DNA of 64,000 nt from Pirellulales bacterium (GTDB lineage Bacteria > Planctomycetota > Planctomycetia > Pirellulales > Lacipirellulaceae): the NCBI GenBank assembly GCA_020847515.1, contig JADLBW010000142.1, forward strand, positions 1 through 64,000. Reading direction: 5' to 3'. Shown in pieces: positions 33,301-42,500 of the stretch. Below the pieces are notes generated by a model. The model was not told the origin of the DNA. It did not search any database and saw nothing but the letters and a program-made list of their open reading frames with translations. Positions within the stretch are counted from its first letter, which is position 1, and every line of letters starts with the position of its first letter. Both the position numbers and the translations under genes were made by a program.

Positions 33301-33581
33301 TCGGTCGTCGATTTCGTTTCGCCGGCCTTGGCGACCAGAAACTTCTGCAGGTCGTCGACCGTCGCCTCGTCCAGCCAGGTGTTATAGAACCGGTCGTACA
33401 GATACCCCGGCTCAGGGCGCTTGCGGAGCGGTTCGTAGTATTTGAGCGCCTTGGCGCTTACGGCCGGCTCGTCAGCCGCTTGGACCCGCAACGTCGGCGA
33501 AACGACAGTCAGCGTAACGAGCGCCCCCAGAATCGCCGCGCGCCATCCGCCCTTCGTGGGGCGTCGATTCCACCGATACAT
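24324..33581 (-). CDS. Giant secreted TPR-repeat protein (3085 aa)
   Basis: A single uninterrupted 3085-residue ORF. The signal peptide (RAAILGALVTLTVVSPTLRVQA, cleavage before ADEP) points to export. The N-terminal third or more is classic tetratricopeptide repeats, for example QLLLAYFYAKQGDDSAALEA and AEAWFQKAAAEARALDFETA; TPR-like helical pairs recur to the C-terminus (KAYRPAAALYEASLAKMPDT). An acidic Asn/Asp/Glu/Gly insert (NVDNDNGDEGEGDDEGQKEG) breaks the array around residue 2400, and a Gly-rich loop (YFSGGLLGGG) lies near 1000. AAAGGA upstream of the ATG is a plausible ribosome binding site. The protein is probably a large periplasmic scaffold. It is first in the run leading to the Cys-rich protein, MoxR, DUF58 and VWA genes. 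Specific function is unknown. Confidence 0.85.
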   Translation of the reverse strand: MYRWNRRPTKGGWRAAILGALVTLTVVSPTLRVQAADEPAVSAKALKYYEPLRKRPEPGYLYDRFYNTWLDEATVDDLQKFLVAKAGETKSTTDQLLLAYFYAKQGDDSAALEAFRRALTDNPGSAEAWFQKAAAEARALDFETAIADLRKARELKPDEKLAVLIDKQLGRMLVRNRQADEAVKLWSALLAARPGDEELAEDLLELHIDEGLFEEAAKLAEAMLARTKDPYLAVTRRLRLGDVHQRAGSREKALAAYSQALGDVGQNSWLEQEILAQTEQLFRREDSLSQLKEHYKKLFETHGRRIALHRRYAKLLVELGEQDEAIAAYKKILELTPGDRANREEYVEVLAKIGRKDQAIDELRALCEQNAKDAELRFRLATLLNEASQKDQSAAEIRNYLAASDKSEYAYLRAARALERFELKDAAAEVYREMAAATPDSASAQEAYAAFLYGAGKKPEAIEIYRKLADGAELGELLHVARALAAREEYETALELLQAREAEFKKEPLYFSQLAATAIALKKPELALPWVQRRVELAENTSELEAALDQAVAACDRADKIEEVAQGLAALPQRGVPQSCLLAELYEAAGDSRAADETLAAAAASGNILAVSEQIRLFNQRRDWSAAAEATRKLLELPGGRKSIHVRRLVELYQRNFQVEEALPWIAEWKRLSPGSTLPWTTEAALLRMQGKDDAAVAVMKSAVQKFEEDEDLRVRLAQLYGESNHAADAERIYWQLYDDTEDVAGKLRWAQELAKICEQLGKLPQLVENLEERRRSNRQSIVPLLALAEVHREADNYEGRRQALTAAAKIKPDDLELLHHIARVEEQEGDWNAAVETLTRASEIDKTNRTKERIARLHLTYGDAEDGFAILFELAGEKDRDPRTLEAIADAMCGTGEWKRAVELLAPQVIEQPGDYRLRYLLAVAHEECGDEREAIEQFLVLLEDQEELPEVSKKPGLSASINSYFDMVRKMAPPSVVECMELAQYRYTAYQHQQQRGGVYFSGGLLGGGAAATKVQMPSKVELCRPMALAHLATLAQQLEEEQTSELVRSMHERGVKSAELLVRIGPEGYYRESGAEFEEYLAQHPDDEVGLALVVLRQFSRQQSDLEQYAEKAIEVFRKPYPELALMAAVQCGVVEESERALGDEANDGKEGAANERTNEHFETALAIANEIESPSPMTVIGLAQTLGGLPQSEGDRPSIPQAYREKFSKLMIAWYPHLRSSPQYGQWAFTYVVGTLTRGDDPSSLIAFLEDEVAQYGGGGNQRQQAAMMGVYRQPQQQLFVPLGSPPVELADFPPTVLVLLRRPESDPFASIASISSPFAPSGQFEFAADKARPLVEKVRHPVLRTLLAMRLEFNDLADKTLREMLAAEQPQLDAYLLAAGKAVADQKHAEAVDLLSKARYLPMDREMRSRVDAAIVASVTEAKGDKQVVADEALTRRLVEAGQAACLRLRQSRLDANKRNELIAAMEDLGLKREAEKLDQLAASQPSGGGGTVRAAMPIMASPGAQDRIAKLVAEGKRDAAVKLLAAEVLGQVRQVLANPQNGSYMRYQFRQVKQRTSALGLADELMKSLDPGDSENPQRLSEYAVVCEMFDKPDVARQAYERLIAKRPKDDAARVRLVMLMGPEEVAAAQQHLKLLNPNQSQSIGQMFIEQMQDNELDPAVRVTRAELAVAYLRTLAEAERAQTGWAGGLVQMIAHEMYARNGRNLPSLYTKKQENNEKLSEEQTKLHKRRSEVHRALCDEMLKHADCARAGFTHLLAATEARGEQIDGFALRATTILRDEAQGKPSAGNNPYANYTYFSNDANRVRLQSPEEFLVRTAAASGDWKAIDQELLPALERGRNKNAAKVLAQMEQLYRCPAEEFLGVAQEVVRQRPGANAQDQADDLAIVVAAWQDRKLDADLSNLAVERLKRLAKSPNHYQMPACVSQLIETTYELRGGPKTLELLEEITTIYLGPAAKRKDFLAKYNTNNGISWGQPSGQIYVYNNFMSQLLQRRNVLPTVLAYLQGVDGPSIDNLEYYAESGVSELARKKPAEALAMLAGSPWLAELDAFHPLDVGARNRGQNSWLAHLLKTAGEVSQEHQKELAAAVAERYAKTPTFGLGLIDSYLKGEAALLEYAAERLEALRQVEEPRQSKIAGLIAALAAEELKKPAAPQKYGELKQWLEGSSRSATEQLLEKVRQAKRLEELVAQPWESGEYLAGVLGDKIGSDPALASEVFFRFLELAHDAQKRNQWNYYFGSSSSTAAYLLRDLSQRPGRENLSRLALIAAIVGNDKGVNVEYEDGDNYGIDEALRRHLQESLDGKGTAKLTAVEAVKQLHSELGTLLGNRSGSLFIDSYYEAFRNQFSGDRQEDLDDLAAWAQEAQGQDAHPRLAGDFAAALAMCRADQAREKAQEQRPGGNVDNDNGDEGEGDDEGQKEGDNDERSAGDPVALSQQYRAYFAAEMASKELPIGWRMHLAGELARFEGERLPADLGGAALDVLAEAIDSGVAIPGNQQRALVEWISRHADEAGLADRISAFQERWANRFLRAASSAGAQRFEKLDEVNDSRVLTAALAVYLKRGDEPRVHLLLRRYDSSLSHDPLVLLELLRAKRPELAARFLRAHWTDVSIDWPNSEDARYDESIAAQVGPLCEQLNRDDEKFFARSLMAAMHDGPSDKPPAGDVPTAASNREAAAADKPAEPPPRDQRMLELAGEFAAVTFTDDGMRMRSLALLARSRPASERLRDPLAQQYQKLNLALAFPQDDPRQWNLQAELAQRHLANELRRGDVRPFVELFDALAKLVDGQNYQTVQRIESILRCGKEAMLEDCSGWTVEQYVAMGRSLRQLLIGKEYVPFNYYSDYSAMLVAAHVRGQAAGELAEWREKLSRNARANFQNRGVNGSLWQMLKSSIGAPTPENLTTRLATAEGVVGCLADLEWLNFHHDEPHHVTGLQRQQSVYKHLIDAKLLTREELLAHASQIDPLPPRHFMVNLTLAEWLAAEKAYRPAAALYEASLAKMPDTWKIRRIHWTLNAAAAWAEVGELDKARQLAEQAMTLEGVRDAERKKHDRVMALIEKKASGGDEQETPAAAPATAAAGG

Positions 33582-33761
33582 AAAAGGGATCCTTTGGCTC
33601 TAGCGAAAAATCGGGACGAGATAGCTGCTATTTGGCGAACTGCGGCAAACCGCCCATCATGTCGTTTCGCTCCGGGCGCAGCAATCTTTTTCTCTATTTT
33701 CGCCGAATGCAAAGTTTTGAAGGCCTGTGGCCCCGCGCTCTGCGCATGTCAGCTAGGCAAA

Positions 33762-34157
33762 TCATGACGACGAGTGCACGTGCTGGCGCAGCCAATCCGA
33801 GAACTGAAGCTCGCTAATCTCGCCCGCCGCTAGCGCCAGCATTACAGCAACCTGATCATCCTGGCCAGCGACGAGATGAAGGCCGTTCAGCAATAAGAAG
33901 GTATGGCAAGATAGGAGCGCAGCGCGTTTATTGCCGTCAAGGAAGGGGTGATTGCGGGCAATGCCATAGGCGAGGCTCGCCGCCAGTGAAGTCAGGTCCG
34001 GCTTCGGGTCCAGATAGGCCCAGGCGTTGCGCGGGCGAGCGAGAGCCGACGCCAGCAGTCATTGGTCCCGAATCCCGGCCAGCCCTCCGAACTCGCTAAG
34101 CTGCTCCCGATGAAGCGCCAGGAGCACTGACTCTTCGAGCCAAGTTGGTTCGTCCAT
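33762..34157 (-). pseudogene. Doc/Fic-type toxin gene with an in-frame stop (nonsense)
   Basis: Not in the ORF track. Reading the minus strand from an ATG three bases after the AbrB stop gives a full Doc-family protein (131 codons): WLEESVLLALHREQLSEFGG, then GIRDQ-stop-LLASALARPRNAWAY, then the intact active-site loop NHPFLDGNKRAALL. Doc proteins usually have Gly after RD(E/Q), so the TGA at 34059-34061 is most simply a GGA-to-TGA change. The frame is otherwise perfectly open to a natural stop. The toxin is therefore either inactivated or the base is a sequencing error. Doc AMPylates or phosphorylates translation targets and is held in check by its antitoxin. Confidence 0.82.
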
Positions 34158-34160
34158 CGA

Positions 34161-34385
34161 CTACTTCGCCAGCTCTTGAAGCGCCTCGCGGTTACCAGCG
34201 ATTACCTGCCTTCCAATGCGCAATTGCTCAGCTTGAGCGGGCGTCAACGAAACAATTTCGACGCCATTTGGGGTGTCGATTATGCAGAGCTGATCGCCCG
34301 GCGCAGCCTGCAGCTTTTGCAGCACTTGCGGCGGAAGAATGATCCCTAGTGAATCGCCGATCGCGGTGACGCTCGTTGTAGTCAT
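34161..34385 (-). CDS. AbrB/MazE-type antitoxin
   Basis: A 74-residue DNA-binding antitoxin of the SpoVT/AbrB fold. VTAIGDSLGIILPPQVLQKL is the swapped-hairpin strand-loop-strand signature, and the C-terminal tail (AQAEQLRIGRQVIAGNREAL) would neutralise the toxin. The stop is separated from the toxin ATG by three bases (TAG-TCG-ATG), the usual toxin-antitoxin arrangement. The pair probably autoregulates from a promoter upstream of 34385. Since the toxin carries a stop, the antitoxin may now be an orphan. Confidence 0.85.
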   Translation of the reverse strand: MTTTSVTAIGDSLGIILPPQVLQKLQAAPGDQLCIIDTPNGVEIVSLTPAQAEQLRIGRQVIAGNREALQELAK

Positions 34386-34456
34386 GCGGTTGCTCCTGTG
34401 ATCATTCTACCGAATAGTCGCAAAACGTTCACGCTCTCCGGTCGAATAACGCAACT

Positions 34457-35356
34457 CTACCCCGGCCACCGCGCATAAACCCCGCTGGCCAGTCGCCGAC
34501 CGCAAGTAGACCTCAGCAGCAGCTCGCCGGCTCGGGGCGGCTGGCCGCAGTGGCCGAACATCCCCTCCGCTACATACGCCGCCAGCTCCGCCGGCCCGAT
34601 CCCCGGCGTGTGGCAGGTCGCCAGCACGAACTTCGGACGCCCTGCGGTCAGCTCGCCGCACAATTGCAGCAGCGGCAGCAGGTCTCGCTTGACGGACCAC
34701 TGTTCGCCCTTGGGCCCGTGGCCGTAGGTCGGAGGGTCGAGAATGACCGCGTCGTAGCGATTGCCGCGCTTCGCCTCGCGGCGGCAGAACTTCAAGGCGT
34801 CTTCCACGATCCAGCGGATCGGCCGATCGGCCAGACCGGACCTCTCCGCATTTTGCCGCGCCCGAGCCGCCGCGCCCTTGGCCGCATCGACATGCACGAC
34901 GCTCGCTCCGCCGATCGCCGCGGCCAGGGTGCTCCCGCCGGTGTACGCGAACAAGTTGAGCACTTGCAGTCCCGGTCTTGGCCCGGGCGTCGCCCCGCCG
35001 CCCGTCTGAGATCGAACGCGCTCAGCAATCCACTGCCAGCATGGCAACTGCTCGGGAAATACGCCGATCTGTCCCGACGGCAGCGGCTCCAACGCCATTA
35101 CGAATTGAAGATCGCGGTCGTGAATCGGAACCGCCAGTGCAATCTGGGAGGTCGCCCACTGCTGCGGCGCCGGGGTCCACTCGCCCGCCGCCGTACGTTC
35201 GCCCTCGAACCGCGCCGTCGCATCGCGCCAGGCCGCCGGACGATTCTTGCGCACGCCAGCCGCTGCGGGCGCCGGCCGGTCCAGCACCCACGCGCCAAAC
35301 CGCTCCAGCTTGCGGCCCTCGCCGAAATCGATCAGCTCGTACTCGGGCCAATCCAT
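34457..35356 (-). CDS. Class I SAM-dependent methyltransferase
   Basis: Rossmann-fold methyltransferase, 299 residues from the ATG at 35356 (MDWPEYELIDFGEGRKLERF, the characteristic N-terminus of this group). The SAM-binding motif is LNLFAYTGGSTLAAA, the acidic motif VVHVDAAKGA, and the motif IV VILDPPTYGHG. It is related to the RlmI/RlmK-type RNA methyltransferases by the D-P-P-x-Y/F motif. The longer ORF (to 35533) runs through a CGCGAA repeat and is not a credible N-terminus. Substrate is unknown, with RNA most likely. Confidence 0.82.
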   Translation of the reverse strand: MDWPEYELIDFGEGRKLERFGAWVLDRPAPAAAGVRKNRPAAWRDATARFEGERTAAGEWTPAPQQWATSQIALAVPIHDRDLQFVMALEPLPSGQIGVFPEQLPCWQWIAERVRSQTGGGATPGPRPGLQVLNLFAYTGGSTLAAAIGGASVVHVDAAKGAAARARQNAERSGLADRPIRWIVEDALKFCRREAKRGNRYDAVILDPPTYGHGPKGEQWSVKRDLLPLLQLCGELTAGRPKFVLATCHTPGIGPAELAAYVAEGMFGHCGQPPRAGELLLRSTCGRRLASGVYARWPG

Positions 35357-35647
35357 ATCATTTAGCGCCGCGACGGCACAACGAGTACGGCGCAGAGCAG
35401 GGAACTGGTTCTGCGCCTGCGAATAACGCGAATAAACGCGAAACGAATGACGTCGATTCAACTTCTTCTGCCACGCGAAGCAGTTCATCTCGCGCAACAT
35501 AAGTAAACCACTCGGTTTCATCCTGATCGGCAAATGCCCGCCGCCGATCTACTCCCCTTGCGCCCACTCGCGCCATCTGTGCTATTCGCGGATTAAAAGA
35601 GAGCATCGAATTCGCTTCGCCGCGCCCGCCGCCCCTCGTCGTTCCTC
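35357..35647. repeat. Gap with CGCGAA-type repeats
   Basis: About 290 bases between the methyltransferase and the SGNH hydrolase. GCGAATAACGCGAATAAACG at 35413 and a weaker GTGCTATTCGCGGATTA near 35578 belong to the CGCGAA family. No gene. Confidence 0.55.
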
Positions 35648-36346
35648 TTACTTTGCGAAGTCGGCGACTAGCGGCCTGACCAACTCCGTCCACAGGTCAT
35701 AGCCGGCGTCATTGAGATGCAATCCGTCGTCGCGAAACAGCTCGCCGCGCGGCTGGCCGTTCGGCCCCAGCATCGGCGTCCACACGTCGACGTAGCGCAG
35801 CCCTTCCTCCTGGGAGCACTGCCGCTGGATAAGCGAATTGGCCTCCTTCATCTTCCCGGCCAGCTTCCACCGCGCGATGCTCGGCTTGATCGCGATGTAG
35901 ATAATCGGCGTCTCGGGCAGCGCCTTTCGCACCTTCGCCACGAACGCCCGAAAATCGCCCGCGACCTGCTCCGCCGACTTCCCCCCGGCGATGTCGTTGT
36001 CCCCGGCATACAGCACGATCGCGCGCGGCCGGCGCCGCAGCACCAATAGGTCGGCGTAGTGAACCGAATCGCAAAGCTGCGAGCCGCCGAAGCCGCGGTT
36101 GATCGCTTGCAAGTCGGGGAACCACTTTTTCAGGTCCCACAGCCGAATGCTGCTGGAGCCGACGAACACGACGGCGCCCTCCGGCGGCGCCGTCTGGGCG
36201 TCCTGCAGCTCGAAGGCGTCCATTTCCTTGGCCCACTGCTGGGGCTGGCAGGGCGAGGTCTCCTGGCTGTAAAGCCGCCGGCCCATGCTGGCGCCGGCCG
36301 CGATCGCCAGCAGAAATACGACCGAAAACCGCAATTGCCGTCTCAT
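35648..36346 (-). CDS. Exported SGNH/GDSL hydrolase
   Basis: Secreted or membrane-tethered esterase/lipase-like hydrolase, 232 residues from the ATG at 36346, preceded by GGGAGAAA. The N-terminus MRRQLRFSVVFLLAIAAGASMG is a signal or anchor sequence. SGNH blocks: VFVGSSSIRLWD (nucleophile Ser), NRGFGGSQL (Gly), YAGDNDIAGG (Asn) and DDGLHLNDAGY (Asp/His dyad). This matches the acetylhydrolase-like GDSL proteins common in planctomycetes. Probably acts on carbohydrate or lipid esters; the exact substrate is unknown. Confidence 0.86.
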   Translation of the reverse strand: MRRQLRFSVVFLLAIAAGASMGRRLYSQETSPCQPQQWAKEMDAFELQDAQTAPPEGAVVFVGSSSIRLWDLKKWFPDLQAINRGFGGSQLCDSVHYADLLVLRRRPRAIVLYAGDNDIAGGKSAEQVAGDFRAFVAKVRKALPETPIIYIAIKPSIARWKLAGKMKEANSLIQRQCSQEEGLRYVDVWTPMLGPNGQPRGELFRDDGLHLNDAGYDLWTELVRPLVADFAK

Positions 36347-36541
36347 CACGCTCGTTTCTCCCGGAGCTCGTAGTGCCGCTGCGAGCCGCCGCTGCGAATC
36401 TTCGCGTTGGAAACTCGCTGGACGGCCGTACAATAGGGGATTCGCCTAAAGCGAAGCAGACGCGCCCAGCCCGACCCTGGCCAGGTTCGGGCTTGACGCA
36501 CTTCAACCCGCCGCACACGCCTCACCACACTGCACGGACGT
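36347..36541. promoter_or_regulatory. Divergent intergenic region upstream of uvrA, with a palindrome
   Basis: This 195-base divergent region must hold promoters for uvrA and the SGNH gene. An interrupted palindrome CCCGACCCTGGCCAGGTTCG-GG lies near 36471. It could be an operator or a hairpin; no LexA-type box is recognised with confidence. Confidence 0.3.
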
Positions 36542-39500
36542 ATGCCCGCCGCCGATATCATCATCAAAGGCGCCCGCGAGCACAACTTGCGCTCGGTCGA
36601 CGTCACCCTCCCGCGCAATCAGCTTATCTGCCTCACTGGCGTCTCGGGCAGCGGCAAAAGCTCGCTGGCGTTCGACACCCTGTTCGCCGAAGGCCAGCGC
36701 CGCTACGTCGAAAGCCTCTCCACCTTCGCCCGCCAGTTCCTCGGGCAAATGCCCAAGCCCGACGTCGACCACATCAGCGGCCTGTCGCCGTCGATCTCGA
36801 TCTCGCAGAAATCCTCCGGCAACAACCCCCGCTCGACCGTCGGCACGATCACCGAAATTTACGACTTCCTGCGCGTGCTCTACGCCCGCGTCGGGCAGGG
36901 GCATTGCCCCCAGTGCGGCCAGGCGATCACCGCCCAGAGCCGCGAGCAGATCATCGCCCGCATCGAGGCCCTTCCGGCCAAGACGAGGTTCATGATCCTG
37001 GCCCCTCTGGCCCGAGGGCAGAAGGGCGAATTTCGCGACCTGTTCGACGACCTGCTCAAACAGGGGTTCGTCCGCGCGCGGGTCGACGGCCGCGTCGTCC
37101 AGCTCACCGACGACCTGTCACTCGACCGCCAGATGCGTCACGACATCGAAGTCGTGATCGACCGCCTGACGGCAGGCCCCAGCATCCGCACCCGCCTGGC
37201 CGAAGCCGTCGAGCTCGGCCTGAAGCTCGGCGGCGGCAATCTCATCGTCGCCCCCGAAGACAGCACGGCGTCGCGAACGACTGCGGACGAGCCTCTCCGA
37301 GACTCGCGAGGCTCGGAGGGCCCCGACCACGACGAGGGGCCATCCAGCCCGGAGGCGCCTCCTTCAAAAAGAGGCCGCAAAGCCGGCCGCGGGGCGGGCA
37401 TCCCCGGCCATCCCGGCGACATCACGCTCAGCGCCGACTATGCCTGCAACGCCTGCGGACTGAGCTTCGCCCCGCCCACGCCGCAATTGTTCAGCTTCAA
37501 TAGTCCGCAGGGCATGTGCGCTGCCTGCGACGGCCTGGGCGAGATGTTCAGCTTTGATCCGGCGAAGCTTGTTCCTGATCCGTCGAAGTCGTTCGTCGAC
37601 GGCGCCATCGAGCTGATCGGCCCGCTCAAAGATCTGGGCCGCTGGAAGCGCCACATCTACGAAGGCGTCGCCGAGACGATGGACCGCAAGCTCGAACTGG
37701 GCGACGACTTTCTGCTCCGCACCCCATGGGCGGAGCTGAACGACGAGCAGCGCCGCGTCTGGCTCTGGGGCACGGGAGACGAGCATATCACCTTCACTTG
37801 GAAGAACGGCCGCAGCGTCCAGAAGTACGGCGGCCGCTTCGACGGCGTCATCTCGGAGCTGCTGGAGCGCTACCGCTCGGCCAAGGCCAAGTCGCTCATC
37901 GCCAAGCTCGAACAATACATGAACGTCATCGGCTGCCCCGGCTGCCGCGGCGAGCGGCTCAATCCGCAGGCCCGGGCGGTGAAGGTCACCACGGCCTCGA
38001 CCGCCCGCGCGGTCCAGTCCAGCCCTTCTCTGACGCTGCCCGAAGCCTGCCGTCTACCGATCTCCGACGCCGCCGAATTCTTCAGCGACCTGATCCTCGA
38101 CGACACTCAGCGCAAGATCGCTGCCGAAGCTCTCAAAGAAATCCGGGGCCGCCTCGGCTTCCTCGCCAACGTGGGGCTCGACTACCTTAGCCTCGACCGC
38201 ACCGCCCCCACACTCTCGGGCGGCGAGTCGCAACGCATCCGCCTGGCCGGGCAGGTCGGCTGCGGCCTGGTCGGCGTCCTCTATATCCTGGACGAACCGT
38301 CGATCGGCCTCCACCCGCGCGACAACGACCGCCTGCTGGCGACGCTCGAGCGCCTGCGCGACCTCGGCAACACGGTAGTCGTCGTCGAGCACGACGAAGA
38401 CACCATGCGGGCCGCCGATCACATCATCGACTTCGGCCCCGGCCCCGGCGTGCGCGGCGGCCACGTCGTCGCCGCCGGCGATGCCAAGGCCATTGAACGA
38501 GCCAAACAGAGCGTTACCGGCGCGTATCTGAGCGGAAAACGCCAAATTGCGGTGCCGCAGCGGCGGAGGATGTTGGATGTAGGATCTGAGATTGCAGATG
38601 TCAGAGAGAAACAAGCCGATGCTTCTGAAACATCTGCAATCTCACAGCCAACATCCAACATCCCCGCGCTTCGAGTCATCGGCGCTCGCCACAACAACCT
38701 CAAGAATATCGACGTCGAAATCCCGCTAGGCAAATTCGTTTGCGTCACCGGGGTTTCCGGCAGCGGCAAAAGCTCGCTGGTGAACGACATCATCGCCGAG
38801 GCCCTCAACATCGCCCTGATGGGAGGCAAGGGGATTCCCGGCGAGCACGATTCCCTCGAAGGGCTGGAGCACCTCGACAAGCTCATCGCCATCGATCAGA
38901 CCCCCATCGGCCGCACGCCGCGCTCCAACCCCGCGACCTACATCAAGGTGTTTGACGAGATCCGGGACCTCTACGCCCAGCTCCCTGAATCAAAGCGCCG
39001 CGGCTACAAACCGGGTCGATTCAGCTTCAACGTCGTCGGCGGCCGTTGCGAGGCCTGCAGCGGCAACGGCTCGAACAAGCTGGAGATGGATTTCCTCGCC
39101 GACGTCTGGATCACCTGCCCGGTCTGCCAGGGTCACCGCTTCAGCCACGAGACGCTGCAGGTCCTGTTCAAAGGCAAATCGATCGCCGAGGTCCTGGAAA
39201 TGGACGTCCAGCAGGCGCTGGATCACTTTGAAAACGTCCCGGCAATCCACGACAAGCTGGCCACGCTCCACGCGGTGGGCCTGGATTACATGAAGCTCGG
39301 CCAGCCCTCGCCCACCCTGTCGGGCGGCGAGGCGCAGCGCATCAAGCTCGCCCGCGAACTGGTGAAGAAGTCGACCGGCCGCACGCTCTACCTGCTCGAC
39401 GAACCGACGACCGGGCTTCACTTCGCCGACATCGAACTCTTACTAAAAGTTTTGCACGATTTCGTCGACGCCGGCAACACGGTGCTAGTGGTCGAGCACA

Positions 39501-42500
39501 ATCTCGACGTGATCAAAACCGCCGACTGGATCATCGACATCGGCCCCGAAGGGGGAAAGGCCGGCGGCCAAATCGTCGCCGCCGGTACGCCGGAGCAGAT
39601 CGTGGAGAAGATTTATGATTCAGGATTCAGGATTTCTGATTTGAAGAATGGGAAGCAGAGCGCCCCGACTCCCACCCCTAAATCAGCAATCATAAATCAT
39701 AAATCTGAAATTTCAGCCCCCTCCCACACTGCCGTCAGCCTGGCGCCATATCTCAATGGCGGCTCGCGTGACTCGGCCAAACGCTCCTCGACTAAGCGGC
39801 CCGCCGCGCGCAGTGCAACCTCCGCCCACATCACCGTTCGCGGCGCCCGCCAGCACAACCTCCGCAACATCGACGTCGACATCCCCCGCGATCAGCTCAC
39901 CGTCTGCTGCGGACCCAGCGGCAGCGGCAAGACCTCGCTGGCGATGGACACGATCTACGCCGAGGGCCAACGACGCTACGTCGAAAGCCTTTCCAGCTAC
40001 GCCCGGCAGTTCGTCGGCCAGTTGCAGAAACCCATCGTCGAACACATCGAAGGCCTCTCTCCCGCAATCGCTATCGAACAGCGCACCGCGGGCCACACGC
40101 CTCGCAGCACGGTCGGCACCGTCACGGAGATTTACGATTACTTCCGCATCCTGCTTTCGCGGCTCGGCCAAATGCACTGCCCCGAGTGCGACGTCCCCGT
40201 CGGCACGCAATCGCCAGACGAGATCATCGACGCCGTGCTGGCCGAACCCGAAGGGACGAAGGCCTATCTCATGGCCCCGCTGCAGCTCGCCCAGGGCGAG
40301 CAGTACGAAGATTTGTGGGCCAAGCTCCGGGGCGAAGGCTACGTCCGCGCCCGCATCGACGGCCAGACCTGCGCGCTCGACGCGATGCCGACCGTCGACC
40401 GCCGGCGGAAGCACGACGTCGAAATCATCGTCGATCGCATCACGATCCGTAAGGACGGCCGCGCCCGGCTCGCCGACAGCGTCGAAAGCGCCTTGGCGCT
40501 AGGTCGCGGCGTGCTTCACCTGGCGATCGTCGACGAAGGACAGCCCGAGAGCCGCTGGCCGGTGAAGATTCACAGCCAGCACCTCGTCTGCAGCCAGTGC
40601 GGTCGCAGCTTCGAGCCGCTGTCGCCGCATCACTTCTCGTTCAACAGCTCGCTCGGCTGGTGCCGCGCCTGCGAGGGCCTCGGCACGGAGGTTGGCGCCA
40701 ACCCGGCCGCGCTGTTCCGCAATATGCAGATGACGCTCGCCGAAGGCGCCGTGCTGGTCTGGCCTGGAATCGAGCAGCCCCTGTTCGCCGCGATGCTCCA
40801 GGCGCTGGGCGACCGCTTCGGCCTGCCGACGGACGTGCCGTTCTCGCAGCTCGCCCCGCGGCATCGCCGGCTGGTGCTGTATGGGGCGGGAGAGGAGTGG
40901 ATCGAAGTAGGCGCGAGGCGCGAGGCGCGAGGCGCGAGCGACGAATCCATGCAACAAACTCGCGCCTCGCAACTCGCGCCTCGCGCCTCGCAACTGGCGC
41001 CTCGCGCCTCGTTCCAAGTGGCGCCGCGCGGTCGGGACTCTTTTGCGACTGGAGAGTCTCCTGCCAAAACCAGGACTCCAGTCGCAAAAGAGCCCCGACC
41101 CCTTTTCCGCTTCCAATACAAAGGCCTCTACCCGGCCCTCGAAGAAGCCTCGCGCCTCTCCCCGCGCTTGCGCGGCCGGCTGGAGCATCTGGTCGACGAA
41201 ATCGAATGCAGCCAGTGCGGCGGCAGTCGGCTGCGCGACGACTCGGCAGCGGTACGCTTCCAAGGCCGCACGATCGACCAGTACTGCCGTCTCCCCTTGG
41301 GCGAGCTATTGGCCGTCGTCGACCAGTGGAAGCTACCCGCCCCCCTCAAGAAGATCGCCGGCGAGCTGATCCGCGAGATCCGCAATCGCCTCACGTTTTT
41401 GGTCGAAGTCGGCCTTGAATATCTCACGCTCGGGCGCAGCGCCCCCACGCTCTCGGGCGGCGAGTCGCAGCGGATTCGACTGGCCAGCCAGGTCCGCAGC
41501 GGCCTCTGCGGCGTCCTCTATGTACTGGACGAACCGACGATCGGCCTTCACCCCCGCGACAACGCGCGCCTCGTGGCCGCACTCCACAAGCTGCGGGACC
41601 TGGGCAACACGCTCTTGGTGGTCGAGCACGACCGCGACGTCATTGCCGGCGCCGACGAGCTGCTCGACTTCGGCCCCGCCGCCGGGCGGCTCGGCGGAGA
41701 AATCGTCGCCCGCGGCGCGCCCGAAGCCGTCGCCCGGCGCCGCGGCAGCGTCACCGGGCCGTACCTGAGCGGCAAGAAGGCGATACCTGTCCCAACCAAC
41801 CGCCGCGTCGCCGGTTGCGGCTTCGCGAGCAAAGCGGAAGGCGGAAAGCGGAAAGCGGGCAAGAAGTCCGCGGAGTCCGCTCTCCGCTCTCCGCTCTCCG
41901 CTTTTCAGGCCCTTCGCATCCTCGGCGCCCGCCACAACAACCTCAAGAACATCAGCGTCGCTATCCCGCTGGGAACGCTCGCCGCCGTCACCGGCGTCTC
42001 CGGTAGCGGCAAGAGCTCGCTCGTCGAAGACGTCCTCTATAACCAGCTCGCCCGGCAACTGCATCGCGCGAAGACCGTGCCTGGCGCTCACGACTCGATC
42101 ACCGGCGTCGAATTGATCGACAAGATCATCCGCGTCGATCAGCGCCCCTTGGGCAACACCCCCTCCAGCAATCCGGCCACCTACACCGGCGTGTTCGACC
42201 TCGTCCGCGAGCTGTTCGCCCAGCTCCCCGATTCGAAAGTTCGCGGCTACACCCCCCGCCGGTTCAGCTTCAACGTCCCCGGCGGCCGCTGCGAACAGTG
42301 CGAGGGCGCCGGGCAGCTCTGCATCGAAATGCACTTCCTCCCGGACGTATGGGTCGATTGCGACTCGTGCGACGGCCATCGCTATAACCGCGAAACGCTC
42401 GAAGTGAAGTACCGCGGCAAGAGCATTGCCGAGGTGCTGGAAATGTCGTGCGGCGAGGCCCGCGACCTGTTCGAGAACATCCCCAAGATCCGCAAGATCC

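Noticed and set aside
31005-33767. 920-residue + strand ORF opposite the giant TPR gene
   Set aside because: Antisense shadow. The minus-strand frame has a signal peptide, TPR motifs and a ribosome binding site, whereas this frame has Arg/Gln/Leu-rich, domain-free composition.
36461-36492. LexA-type operator upstream of uvrA
   Set aside because: Only a generic interrupted palindrome (CCCGACCCTGGCCAGG...) is present; it does not match a recognised LexA box and may be a simple hairpin.
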